A DNA stretch of 64,000 bases from NCBI GenBank assembly GCA_000750105.3, contig JPHH03000004.1, forward strand, positions 806,001 through 870,000. Direction: 5' to 3'. Below are positions 10,638-20,725 of the stretch, piece after piece. The position numbers and the translations under genes are program-made. The first letter of the stretch is position 1. Each line of letters starts with the position of its first letter. Below the pieces are notes generated by a model. It did not search any database. It had not been told where the DNA came from and saw only the letters and a list, made by a program, of their open reading frames with translations. This stretch comes from Tolypocladium sp. Sup5 PDA-1 (lineage: Eukaryota > Ascomycota > Sordariomycetes > Hypocreales > Ophiocordycipitaceae).

Positions 10638-12002
10638 AGTGTCAAGAGTTCTAGCGACAGCCAGCCCACTCTAAGAAGATATCCGATAGCTTGGCGTTGT
10701 ACGGAGTAGAGGCTGAGAGCACAGACGACGAGGCACGCGGTCCTATTTGAATGGCACCCAGGAACCACGGCATCGGCATCAGGGCGCACGACGCCTTTTT
10801 GTGGCATTCTAATGAGCGTCCAAGACATGGCGCCGGCCGAGCGATCTGTCCCTCGAGCCGCACCCTCGGACCTTGCTAGACCGTCTAGGGCCAACGCGAC
10901 AACGTCGACGGGTCATAGAGAGACTGCAGATGTTGGTGACCATGTAGAACAGGCGGCGAGAGCTCTACTGGGCAGGTGACTTCATACTGTATCATAAACT
11001 AGCCAGCATCTTGCAGCGAGGGGAATGCTACTCCACGAGCTTTGCATGCAAAAAAAGTCGTTGCTTCTGCGTGCTTGCAGATCGGAGGAATCTGACTTAT
11101 CCTCATGACGGGTCTTGTGAGAGGCGGCATGCGGTCGCAGTGTTGGCGGCCAGGTCAGGTTCTTGTTCCTGGGCACGCTTTCTTGTTTGCGGGGACGATT
11201 GCAAGGGTCGCATTGTCTGCCATCATCTGATGCGAACACAACGACGTCGGCTCGGCATCTCAGGCTGGCCAATGGCGGGTGCCATTGCATGGGTTGGATG
11301 TGACCCTACAGTCGAGGTCCGAAGATCCAAATAACACCGAGCCCAACCAGAGACAGGAACATTTCGGCGCATTGGGGTCGCCCGTGCCCGATGCTCACGA
11401 TATGAAACACGGCATGCGACGTGCCGTCGTGGCGAGCAATCGGGTGAGGAACGCGTGATGAGTATATTGTAGTGTAATCTGTTGCATGGCCTGCTGCGCG
11501 ACGTCATGAAGACATTGATGCGAGGCGCTCAAAACGATCATCTTCCGCCGGAGCAGCGGGGAGACTCCACACCATCTCCCACGTCGACCGGCATGAACAG
11601 TCAAGAGGCGATGCCGACAGGCGACTCGAACGCTCGTGTAAGCCCGTGGCCAGTGGCATGCATAGCGAACGGGACGGGCGTGAGAGCGGCCCACACCGAA
11701 GCTTGGAGAACAAGACGGTCCGAGTCCATATCGCCGATCGCTGCCAACACGGTTATTCCTGGAGGCTGGAGCGTTCGATAAGCTCTCGAGCTCCGCAAGC
11801 TCCCCCACACGAAGGGACATGCGGGGAGGTTTAGAGGATCAAGAGGGGCAGAGGCCGGCCCAGGATCGAAGCGGCATCGCATGCAGGTCTAGCTGCGTCT
11901 CCTCGGCAGTTTCGCGGTGTATTCCAACAACGTACCTGCAACGCCGTCATGCGGAGCTCCGTCTGCACGTCGGTTCTACTGCCTCGTCTGCTCGTTGGCT
12001 CT
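10638..12002. other. Intergenic 1.4 kb, no gene recognised
   Basis: The stretch covers the GH47 promoter and the region beyond the RAD10 stop. Several open frames of 60-140 codons exist on both strands, but none shows recognisable motifs, splice support or consistent codon bias. I regard them as chance frames. Confidence 0.55.
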
Positions 12003-13262
12003 TCAGCCATTCTCGCGGAGCTTCGCCAGCGCTGCTGCAACACCCCCGCTGAGCGCATCGTCCGCCGAGGATGTGCGGCGCGGTTGAGAAAGGCCCCCGC
12101 CTCCGGGCTGGGCAGTCCTCTTGGACTCCTCAATGGCAGCGGCGAGCATGGCCTCCTCGTCATCCTCGTCGTCCATGTCGTCCAGGAACTGGAACTGCTT
12201 TGGCGCGGCGCTCGACGTTCCTTGACCCGGCGTGCTTCGGGCGGAGGGTTCGCGAGAAGATGCGCCGAGAGACGGCATGTCTCTCAGGGGAACGCGAGAG
12301 AGCGGCACGGCCTGCTCTAGCCTTGACACTCGTTCGGCATTTTGGCTGCCTGAATCACCCTGCCTTCCCGTGCCCGTCTGCAGACTGCGCTTGGCGGCCT
12401 TTTTCGCCCGAAACGGCTCATCTATCGCGGCAGACCACCTCTTGACCTTGACTCCGCCCCATCCATTGAGCGTGCCAAGCTGCTCCGTCTCGGCGTTGAT
12501 TGCGTTCTTGAGACTGCCAAAGTTGGCGACCAAGGCGACGGCATCCGACTTATTCAGGCTCCTCGGCACGGTCACAAAATCGACGAGCTTGTCCGCGTAG
12601 CTCGATGACTGCTGGCCTCGAATGGCTGCGAAATTGGCGCTCTCGTACGACTTGTATAGCTCGATGTATCGCGCCGTCTCGGCCGCTGACCAGCATAAGA
12701 TAATGGTGACATTGTTCACCAAGGACGTCTTGGACAGCTCGCGCAAGGAATCTTCGTGGTTGGGTATATCCACCATCGTAAGGAGAACGCGTAGGTTGTA
12801 TTTCCCTTGTAGGTTGCGGATTCGAGTGTAGATGTATTCGGGGTGCAGACGGTGATATTTCAGACTATAAACAGCTCCTGTCAGAATATCATTTCGCATG
12901 TTCTCAAGCGTTGCATACCTTAGGAAGAGCGCACACGTGGTCAACCCTAGGACGTAGTCGGCCGGTATATCGCTGTACTCCCACGGCATAGAGCGGATGC
13001 ACGTCAGGACGGGATTGCCGCGCTGACGAGGCGAAACGAGGATAGACGACACAGTCTGCTTCTGTGGAAGAGCCTGTGGCGTCGGTTGCACGACCCTGCT
13101 CCCTGACGAGTTGGCTGGGGGCGCCTTGTCGAGTCGTTGCGCCGTCGGCTGCTGGATTCTTTGCGGTGCAGGCTGCTGGACTGTCCTGCGAGCCGCCGGC
13201 ACTGGATCGGCCGCTGCCATGGCCGCGAGGAGGGCGTCGTCGGCACCGTAGTCGTCGTCCAT
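12003..13262 (-). CDS. RAD10: Rad10/ERCC1 subunit of the XPF-ERCC1 repair nuclease
   Basis: Rad10 pairs with Rad1 (XPF) as the structure-specific nuclease of nucleotide-excision and crosslink repair. Exons 13262-12919 and 12864-12003 give 401 residues. The start at MDDDYGADDALLAAMAA was preferred to an upstream in-frame Met. The central domain carries ILVSPRQRGNPVLTCIRSMPWEYSDI, YVLGLTTCALFLSLKYHRLHPEYIYTRI (restored across the 54-nt intron) and LCWSAAETARYIELYKSYE. The tandem HhH domain follows (DFVTVPRSLNKSDAVALVANFGSLKNAI, GWGGVKVKRW). Beyond it is a fungal extension of about 130 residues containing DEEAMLAAAIEESKR, which matches a ubiquitin-interacting motif. The intron is a multiple of three with no stop. 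Confidence 0.95.
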   Translation of the reverse strand: MDDDYGADDALLAAMAAADPVPAARRTVQQPAPQRIQQPTAQRLDKAPPANSSGSRVVQPTPQALPQKQTVSSILVSPRQRGNPVLTCIRSMPWEYSDIPADYVLGLTTCALFLRYATLENMRNDILTGAVYSLKYHRLHPEYIYTRIRNLQGKYNLRVLLTMVDIPNHEDSLRELSKTSLVNNVTIILCWSAAETARYIELYKSYESANFAAIRGQQSSSYADKLVDFVTVPRSLNKSDAVALVANFGSLKNAINAETEQLGTLNGWGGVKVKRWSAAIDEPFRAKKAAKRSLQTGTGRQGDSGSQNAERVSRLEQAVPLSRVPLRDMPSLGASSREPSARSTPGQGTSSAAPKQFQFLDDMDDEDDEEAMLAAAIEESKRTAQPGGGGLSQPRRTSSADDALSGGVAAALAKLRENG

Positions 13263-13737
13263 GGTCGCGGTGCCTGTATCACGGCAGCGGGTGTCGAACC
13301 TCCTCGGTGTGCAGAGTTGCGGTGCTCGTGTTGGAGCGTGAACCGAGTCGAGATTCACGGCTAGCTTTTGGAGGCAGTGACGTAGGGAGCTCCTGCCCAT
13401 CGCCGCCTACCCTAGAGCAGCGTCGATCCCCACCACGGGTGACAGCTCCCTCGTCTTCACGCAGGTCCATGAAACATCTGTGGTAACACTGCGTTAGTTG
13501 AAGATGTCATTCTGCAATGGAGCCCATTGATCTCATGTTCCTTGTGGGCTTCCTAAATTGGACGTTGGTGGATGTGGTGCTCAATCGGCACTGGGCATGG
13601 TTGCACCTCATGGAGTGATTGTATGCTGTGATTTGAGGTTCATCATTCTGTCTACCTCCGGTTCGGGTATTCAATAACCCCAATCTCATAAATATCGCAT
13701 CGTCTCTTGTCCAGTCATTAGTTCATTCAGCCCAGAC
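13263..13737. other. Intergenic, RAD10 upstream region
   Basis: This is the 0.47 kb between the RAD10 start and the stop of the next minus-strand gene. No TATA box or additional gene was recognised. Confidence 0.45.
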
Positions 13738-15000
13738 TCATTCATCTTCATACTCGCTCTCGCTCCCCGCCACCTCATCCGCTATGTTCCTGTGAATGGC
13801 ATACAACGCCTCCAGCCAAGAGTCGATGGCACCCTTGGCCTCTTTATTTTCCGTTCCCGAGGCAGCGAGTTGATCTCGCAGCCGCTCGTACGCTTGTATC
13901 ATGACCCATACTTGGAGCCCGGAAGCATTGCCGCTGTCTCGCGAGGACTGATTGGCAAAGGCGGATGACAGCTCGCGCGTCAGCAACTCGAGGCCGACCT
14001 GGAACCTCAAAGTCGCTGGTGCTGGGACCTCGCTTTCGGCGCCTCTTAAGTCTTGTTGTTCTGGCGGGGGAGTAACCGGTGATAAGAATGAGGGTGGCTT
14101 GGAATACATTGCGCCCTCTTCAACCAACGTGCCGTCGTCAGAGACCGGTGATGGTGCAAGTTGCCTCCGGCGCCGAGGTGACTCCAACAGCCCGCTCTTT
14201 CGAGACTCGTCTGGAAAGTGGAGTTCCGCAGCTTCTCTGTCTGCCTTTGAGAGGCCTTCTTGCTGGATGTATTTGGGATCAATTTGCGGGACGTCTGGGA
14301 TGTCTGATTCCTCTGGGTAGTCGACCAACTCCCGATATTGCCTGGCAATCGTGCTGACGCTGGACATCCTGCAGACACCAGCGTCCTTTTGCCTGGCCGC
14401 CCTCTCCAGCTGCCCAATCTTGTGCACTGGCGTCTTCGCCCGCCTCCTGAACGTAGATATCGGCCGTGCTCGCGATGTCGAAGGTCTGGGAAGAAACGTG
14501 TATTCATCGTTGAATGTGTCGTTGTTGACGGGCGACAGCTCAGGAATCGGCGGTGGTGGAGGTGCTCTCATCGGGGATGGCATCGGCGGCGGCGTTTGGA
14601 CTGGAGGAGGAGGAGGTGCCCTCCTGGGAGCAGAAACAGCTATACTCCCATTTTCGTTATGCGGAATGTGTAATTCATCGAAGTCGTTCCATTTCGAATC
14701 GCACCGGTCCGGCGACAGGGCATTCGCAGGGCTCCCAAGCGCACCCATCTGAAAGCCCGCCAGCCGGATGACGGCGCTCAGGTCGCTTTTGCTCCAGTCC
14801 TTGAACTCGGGCCCGATGGTCGGGCTCTTCGACCCGGGCCAGAATCTCTGCAGCTTGCCTCTGCCGGGCTTGAGGCTGTTGGGCACACCGCAGAAGGACC
14901 GCCGCTTCTGGCTGCTGCTCGGCATGTAAGTGGGGGAGGGCGACGCCGGGCCCGTACCCGGGCACCAGGGGATGTCCACCGATATGCTGTTTCTCATCAT
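13738..15000 (-). CDS. Unrecognised proline-rich protein, 420 residues
   Basis: One uninterrupted frame begins MMRNSISVDIPW. The N-terminal third is basic and includes GRGKLQRFWPGSKSP and an EFKDWSKSDLSAVIRLAGF segment. A proline-rich block with two runs (APPPPPVQTPPPMP and APPPPPIP) follows, suited to SH3 or profilin binding. The C-terminal 100 residues look helical and globular (LRFQVGLELLTRELSSAFAN, VWVMIQAYERLRDQL, AIDSWLEALYAIHRNIADEV) and end in an acidic tail (SESEYEDE). No signal peptide or membrane segment is seen. I do not recognise the family. Steady codon bias and length make it a real gene, perhaps a filamentous-fungus-specific cytoplasmic scaffold; that role is inference. Confidence 0.75.
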   Translation of the reverse strand: MMRNSISVDIPWCPGTGPASPSPTYMPSSSQKRRSFCGVPNSLKPGRGKLQRFWPGSKSPTIGPEFKDWSKSDLSAVIRLAGFQMGALGSPANALSPDRCDSKWNDFDELHIPHNENGSIAVSAPRRAPPPPPVQTPPPMPSPMRAPPPPPIPELSPVNNDTFNDEYTFLPRPSTSRARPISTFRRRAKTPVHKIGQLERAARQKDAGVCRMSSVSTIARQYRELVDYPEESDIPDVPQIDPKYIQQEGLSKADREAAELHFPDESRKSGLLESPRRRRQLAPSPVSDDGTLVEEGAMYSKPPSFLSPVTPPPEQQDLRGAESEVPAPATLRFQVGLELLTRELSSAFANQSSRDSGNASGLQVWVMIQAYERLRDQLAASGTENKEAKGAIDSWLEALYAIHRNIADEVAGSESEYEDE

Positions 15001-16052
15001 GGCGATGATGCGAAGGGTCCAAAACGATATTCACAAATCGCACGCAAATTTGGAAATGAAAATGAAAGATTCGAGACGAGGACAGGACCAGCTGATTTTC
15101 ATCATCTCACGCGGCTCATCGGCCTCGTCTTGCTCCACGAGGCACACACGATGACTGCACCGCCTCGCTGATGATGGCGCCCACCCACTCGCTCAGCCCC
15201 GAATTACACGAAACCCGGCCCGTGAGGCTCCCGCCACCACTTCCAGGATCCCTCCCAAAAGGATGACGTGCGGGCCTTGACTTCGGCCTATCAGCACGGC
15301 CACGGATGATTCCAAGACGCGTGGTGCGTGCACGCTGTTGAGAAAACCAGCTTACATACGGGTATAAATAGCTCGCGAGGTCAGCCTCAATAACTGGAAG
15401 TCAGGGTCCATTGTGATCCGATTTTCCTGTTGGAACCTCTTGCAGGATTGGTCGTGCTCAGTCTGTTTCAAGTTGAGGAGAGAGCCCTCATTACAATCCA
15501 GGAATCATTTCAACTTTGCTCTTAGATCCTCGACGCACATGACTCTGACAATGGCACCTAAGGTATTGCTAAGCCACCCGGCCCCGTGCAGCTCCGGGCT
15601 CATGCCCGGCTCCGGCTCATGTGGGGCGCCCCGTATCGCCCATACAAATGTGCGTGATTTCCTTCTGTTGCTATTATTACTTCGTATCTGTACTCCGTTT
15701 CGTACCTGCCCATGCACTGTTGGACTCCAGGCATTGTCTTTGTAAAAATATAAACCTTTCAACTTGCCGATAATACATTGGCTTTCCCTCTTCCGTAGAT
15801 AACCACATTATGTTCACTGCATATCCACTGCATAGTTCAGCTAGCCCAGCTCGGGGAGAACAGCGAATCAATTCGAAATCGCGATGTATGTGGGGGTATT
15901 CGCTTATTCAAAGTGATTATTCATACGACTCCCGTTTCCTGATGGTCCTGGAGTCGTCGATGAAATCATACATGGAGGCTCTGGTGCAGCCAAGCCCTGA
16001 TGGACCTGGAGGCGTCGACGGCTTCACCCCCCTACGGTGCCCATTTACTTGG
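15001..16052. other. Intergenic 1.05 kb, mostly featureless
   Basis: The stretch follows the promoter of the proline-rich protein gene and precedes the subtilisin relic. It contains a TATA box (listed separately) without a convincing gene downstream. The best frame downstream (15413-15745) lacks an ATG start and shows no motif. Confidence 0.5.
15363..15370 (+). promoter_or_regulatory. Isolated TATA box (tataaata)
   Basis: A consensus TATAAATA on the plus strand has no recognisable gene in the following kilobase on that strand. It may be a leftover promoter, or may drive a non-coding transcript. Confidence 0.35.
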
Positions 16053-16660
16053 TTACTTGGTAGTACCGTTGAACGCCAGCAGATTGGCGGTGCCGTTGCG
16101 CAGGTCGGTGATGGCACCGTTGATGGCAAACTTCTGGATGCGCTCGCAGAGGGCGGCGGTGCTGGGGAGGCCCTCGAGGCAGGCCAGGTATGCAGCAAGG
16201 CCGACAACATGAGGAGCGGCGCAGGAGGGGCCAGTCATGTCCAGTCTTCAACGCCTCAGGCCATGCGAGGTAGCTCGACAGACGCAGACTTACAGTGTGC
16301 TTGTCGTCGACACCGCCGTCGATGACGTAGACGCAGGTGCCCTCGCCGGCGCTGTCATGGTAGGCGTAGGAGTTGGAGCCCTTCTTGCGGTGGGAGATGC
16401 GGCCCAGGTCCCAGGGGGCGCCTTTCTGAATCTTGATTTTGGCGCCGCCCATCTGTGAGACTGTGCATCACCCTGCTGTTCGTCGACTGCTGTTCATCGC
16501 CAAACTGGTAGACAGTAGGAATCGAGAGAGAGCTGCCGGTCCTGAACTTGACAATATACTTGTCGGGGATGATCTTGCTGCCCTCCGTGGTAATCGGGGT
16601 GATGACGGGCGCGGGCTCGGAGCGTTCGCAGGCCTACCTGGTCTGGCGACATGGTAATTA
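16053..16660 (-). pseudogene. Decayed proteinase K-type subtilisin (Pr1-like) relic
   Basis: Pieces of an S8 protease lie in the right order on the minus strand but cannot form an enzyme. At 16640-16540 an I9 propeptide fragment reads PDKYIVKFRTGSSLS. At about 16450-16305 the mature N-terminus reads APWDLGRISH and the catalytic-Asp strand reads AGEGTCVYVIDGGVDD. At 16238-16053 the C-terminal part reads CAAPHVVGLAAYLACLEGLPS, retaining the catalytic-Ser neighbourhood as GPSCAAPH where GTSMATPH is usual. The second half of the propeptide and all sequence between the Asp and Ser blocks, including the catalytic His, are absent, and the pieces lie in different frames. This reads as a secreted protease gene that suffered at least two internal deletions. 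Confidence 0.85.
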
Positions 16661-17252
16661 GCGTACCCCGGAAGACGGTAGATGTGCGAAAGCTCTAACT
16701 TTATACCTTGTGAGGGTTGTGAGGTACTATTCAGTACCTGCGTCAGGACTCAGGGTTTGAGGAGTTGTCCGGCCCGCCGACGTGGCCGGCATCAGCCTGG
16801 GGATGCAAGGAACTTGACGTTATAGTGGGAGACTTCTCCGCGTGGCCTGGCGACGGTCTGTAAAGACTCAAGATGGCCGTTTGAGATTTGCAAATAACAT
16901 GATTTGATGTGGTGTGGACAGTCCATTTGAGCCCGTGAGTTGTCTTGAGGAATAGGGGTAGACCCAAAAGTCTCAAAGAGCAAAGCGAGCAGAAACGGGA
17001 GACACCTAGACGGCCCTTCTCATGCTCTACCAAGGCCTTCCGTTGCACAGTAGCATATTTGACTCACTATAAAACATGAAGTGGAAAACTCGCAGCTGTC
17101 GTCAGTGCCCGTGACTCACTGAGCTGTTGTTGCTCCAAAGGTCACCTGACCGCAGATGCGCATAGAAGGTCCTAGACTCCTAGACGCGCTTCAAGAGTGT
17201 GCTTCCTCGTGGCAGCTGCTCAGGGGAAACCTCAACTTGTCAACAAACAACC
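16661..17252. other. Intergenic between subtilisin relic and orphan gene
   Basis: This 0.6 kb should contain the former protease promoter and the promoter of the orphan gene. No recognisable coding sequence or repeat was found. Confidence 0.45.
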
Positions 17253-19443
17253 ATGGACGACGACGAAATCGAAGACGAGCTGAACAAATGGCGTGGCCAT
17301 CTCTGGCTGACCCCCGAGTGCGGCATATGCGGTGAGCTGTTGAGGCTTCACGAGAAAGTCATTGGCTGTGAGTCCTCGGTTGAGGCATCAGCAACTCCCG
17401 CAGCACGGCCTACGCTGACGCCTCGTGCCCCCTTGCCCAGTGCTCGACCGCATGGATCATGCCGACTGGCCAGACCTTTCCAAACATACATCCACAGTGC
17501 CGTTTCCGTTTCCCGATCGCTCAACGTTTCCGCCCAGAAACGCCAAGGAGTACGATGTTCTGGCCCATGCTGATGCATGGTACCTCTGCCGAAGCCCCAA
17601 CTGCAACCAAGTTTGCAGAAACTCGCCAGAGGCGACAACCCTCCACTACGACTGTTACGAGATTTTCAAGCAGCGGTTGCCGTCGAGTGCGACGAGTGAG
17701 GGTCCATGGCTGGCGGCCCATGAGCATCTATGGCGAGCGGCGGCATGGAGACGGCCTTGGAAGTCTACGTGGAGAAGCACAGCACTTCTGCTCCCCGAAG
17801 CCTTCAACGTCACACCCTTAGCTCTGACACACATGGCGAACAAGTACGGCATGCCCCAGCTGGCCATATTGCCATGGGAACTCGCGAGAATGATCCATTC
17901 ATGGTCTGCACCGGATCGTTTCTGGCGAATGGCTGTTGCATTTGACCTTGCTACAAGGGCCAATGATTTGGCCAACGGCACACTGGCCCCTGTTCCAGCG
18001 CGTGCCATGCGGTACTCTACTCCAGTGAGAGACCTCTTCTCATGGGATAGAGGATTTGAACCCAGACTCTGCCGACACCGGCGTCATTCACCTATCATCA
18101 GGCTCACGCTTGACTCGCGCGGCATCCGACGATTTGAACGTCTTGCGGAGAGTCCAGAGCCGTCAGCTGCTGCAAGGTCTGATCAGTTCGCGTTTGTTGT
18201 CCAGCACGAATCTCTCCTGCGTGGCGTCAATTTGCAATTCAAGGTCCCCCCAGCCAGTAACCATTCGCCTGATGCCTCTCCCCTTCTAACGCGACCCAGG
18301 ACGGCCTATGCCGACTCGTATTGCCCAACCACTTTCGCGGTCTTCAGGTTTGGGATACGCCGAGCCCGCCCACCGTACCCCTGTATCGCGACTGTTCTTT
18401 CCAGTACGACGCGGAAGAAGAGGATCCGGCCGCTGCTGGCCGAATCACCTTTTATGGCCACAATATTCGCTCCGGCACTAGGTTCCACTCCATCGACCTA
18501 CGCTCCGTCACAGGAATCACTTTTATCCTCGACCAAGACGGCGCTATGAAGAGTATACATGGCCACACAGCGTCAAGGCCGTTTGCAAACCCTTCGGCGG
18601 CCTGTGACACGCCGCGTGGGACGGAGATGGCCAAGTGGCGGCGGCCGCACGTCCTTGAAGACCTTGATCTTGATACATGGGTGCATCTGCCATTACCCCC
18701 CCCAAGAAAGGATCCTGGCCGCGGGACTCGCAGAGTCACCTAGCGATGAGTACATGGAGACTCCCTGCCTTATAGTATGCGCCTTTACAATAAAATACAC
18801 CTGCTTCTCAGTCAGTTAACAAAACTCACAGTTTTATATGAAGCTCGCAGGCACCGTCACCGTTGGGGCCTGGCACCCTGACGTTGAGCCCAATTTTATT
18901 CTTGCCGACGAGCCGGAGATGATCATCTTCACCGTGGAAGAACTCGACGGCGTCAGAACAATCGGCTCTTATAGCCCAAGAGCGGCCGAAGGCAGGTACT
19001 CGACGTTCGTGGCACGGCTTCCACGGTCTTGGCCAGACTCGACCCCATTCAACGATCCCTACTACGCGTCGGCGCCTCTCGAGAAAGTCGTGCAGGCCAC
19101 CGTCTTTAGTCGAAACGGCTCCCCTGGCTGCCGGGGATTCCTCTTCGAGTACGAGAACGGGGCGCAACGCGCGGTCGGCGACTGCCGCCTTGGACGCGAC
19201 GCATGCGTGACATGTTCCCGTCCTCGGTGGATGTGCACACGCCTAGGGGTACCTAACCCTGATGCGAGTACTTCACGGGATCTTTCGACGACTTCTGTTG
19301 GGTTTTCCAGCCAGTCTGAACACGAACACGGGGCGGAAGAGGGCTACCACTGCTTCCCCATGAGCGGTGTCATGAGGTTCTGGTTCAATTGCGAGAAGAT
19401 CGGGATCGAGGTGTCGCTGTGGCCAGAGGACAGGGACGACTAG
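17253..19443 (+). pseudogene. Orphan fungal protein gene with a C8 frameshift
   Basis: I recall this architecture from hypothetical proteins of Hypocreales: an N-terminal CxxC-type segment (TPECGICGELLRLHEKVIG), a Cys/His stretch (CRSPNCNQVC), a helical LPWELARMIHSWS box, then the IRLTLDSRGIRRFERL and GITFILDQDG...IHGHT motifs. Exons that keep these together are 17253-17367, 17441-18243, 18300-18774 and 18832-19443, about 668 residues. The reading frame breaks once, at a run of eight C near 18696: before it the frame reads WVHLPLPP, after it ERILAAGLAES in another frame. The third intron donor is also poor (GTCCCC), though its CTAAC branch and AG are good. Either a sequencing error or recent gene loss could explain the break. 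Function unknown. Confidence 0.7.
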
Positions 19444-20725
19444 TTGACGGGGACGGATTGTCGGCGCCCAGCAGGCGTTGGGCAACACGGGCGGTGATGC
19501 TGGAAGGGGAGGTGGATATGCCTGCTCTTTTGCATTTGCTGGCAGCAGGCGAACGAGATGTCGAGAAGCTCCTTTCTTGAAAGGGGTGTGTGGCTGAGGC
19601 AGCAGTCCGTTTGCTTGTGGGCTTCTGCTATGGACGGATACCTCAGAACTGCTCACAACCATGGTGTACTTGCATGGCATTTTCGTGGCTGTCTGTGAAT
19701 TGAATCAAGGCATCATGGCATTAACAGCCGTCGGCGGTGCATGAGGATGCCGAGGTGAAGGCTGTTGCGAAGTTGGATCGGATTGGTGGACCAGAAAAGA
19801 CCCGACGGGAATATTTCCCCAGTGGCGGCGCCTCCACGGGGGTCTCCAACTGCGGAACGAAACCTTGTGTCGCTTTCAAGACGAGGTACGGAGTAGAGGC
19901 AACAAGAAAGAAAGCCCATGATGGAAAGACCGTTATCCCTCGAAACTTATGAATGGAATTTCTCCCACTTATCAGACGAGCCATGATTGACATGCGGTCC
20001 AACAGAAACTCGGAAACTGCCTGGACGTTCGTTGCGCGGCTTCTTCTCCGCACTCGACATAAAGGCGGGGGCGGGGTATTGGCTTTTTGGCAAGCTTCGG
20101 CTTCTGAAAGCGTCACTTAAAGTCCGGATAAATACTCAAGGACATTGCCGTGACTTTATTCAGGCTTCATCACTCGCCTGTGGCCTCTTAATGACATTCG
20201 GCCTCATTGAAGATGCTGCCAGCTGTTGCACTCCAGTAACACACGTCCATTTGCACCAATTCGTAGTATACGAAGCATCCAATGCATGCAACAGGACGAG
20301 GCCAGCCTCGGCGGTGTTTGCCCCGAAGACGCCTATTCTCCAGCTGAACAAACCGGAGTCAAATATTGGCAACAAGCTCCGATATATCGTTCCCGTAGTC
20401 GGCGCAGCGGTCGAAGCCACCCAGCGGGCCATTTTCTCCATCAATCAGGCATCCCGCTGGCCCATTTCCCGCCCGCCGGTCTCGGGACCCACCCCGGAGC
20501 CCCGTCGACGTCTTGACCCCGCGGGGGGCGATGGGACGAGCTCTGGATATATTTCCGTCGCGTATAAACCAAGGACAGACTCGTTTTATTCCCATCTCTG
20601 AATTCATTACTGTCCTCACTGTGCTTTAAACACTAGATGCCAGCCTGGAGCTCGAGTATCAGACACGAGCATCCTGGCCTGACATTGATCCCGCCCATAC
20701 CTAAACACCCTCACAGCAGCTCACG
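19444..20725. other. Intergenic 1.3 kb, promoter side of L-galactonate dehydratase
   Basis: No gene was recognised. A 200-codon frame at 19987-20601 lacks motifs. Two CCGGAG hexamers (near 20353 and 20494) match the SYGGRG consensus bound by the carbon-catabolite repressor CreA/Cre1, which would fit a sugar-acid catabolic gene, but such short sites occur by chance. Confidence 0.45.
20563..20568 (+). promoter_or_regulatory. TATA-like box (tataaa)
   Basis: TATAAA lies about 160 bases upstream of the ATG at 20726 and is the only good TATA element in the preceding region. It would place the transcription start near 20595 with a leader of about 130 nt. Confidence 0.5.

Noticed and set aside
11395..11820. 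141-codon minus-strand frame between RAD10 and the GH47 gene
   Set aside because: Irregular composition, Arg/His/Cys-rich, with no domain pattern and no supporting context.
19987..20601. 204-codon plus-strand frame upstream of L-galactonate dehydratase
   Set aside because: No motifs and mixed codon use. It covers the presumed promoter with its TATA-like box, so it is probably chance.
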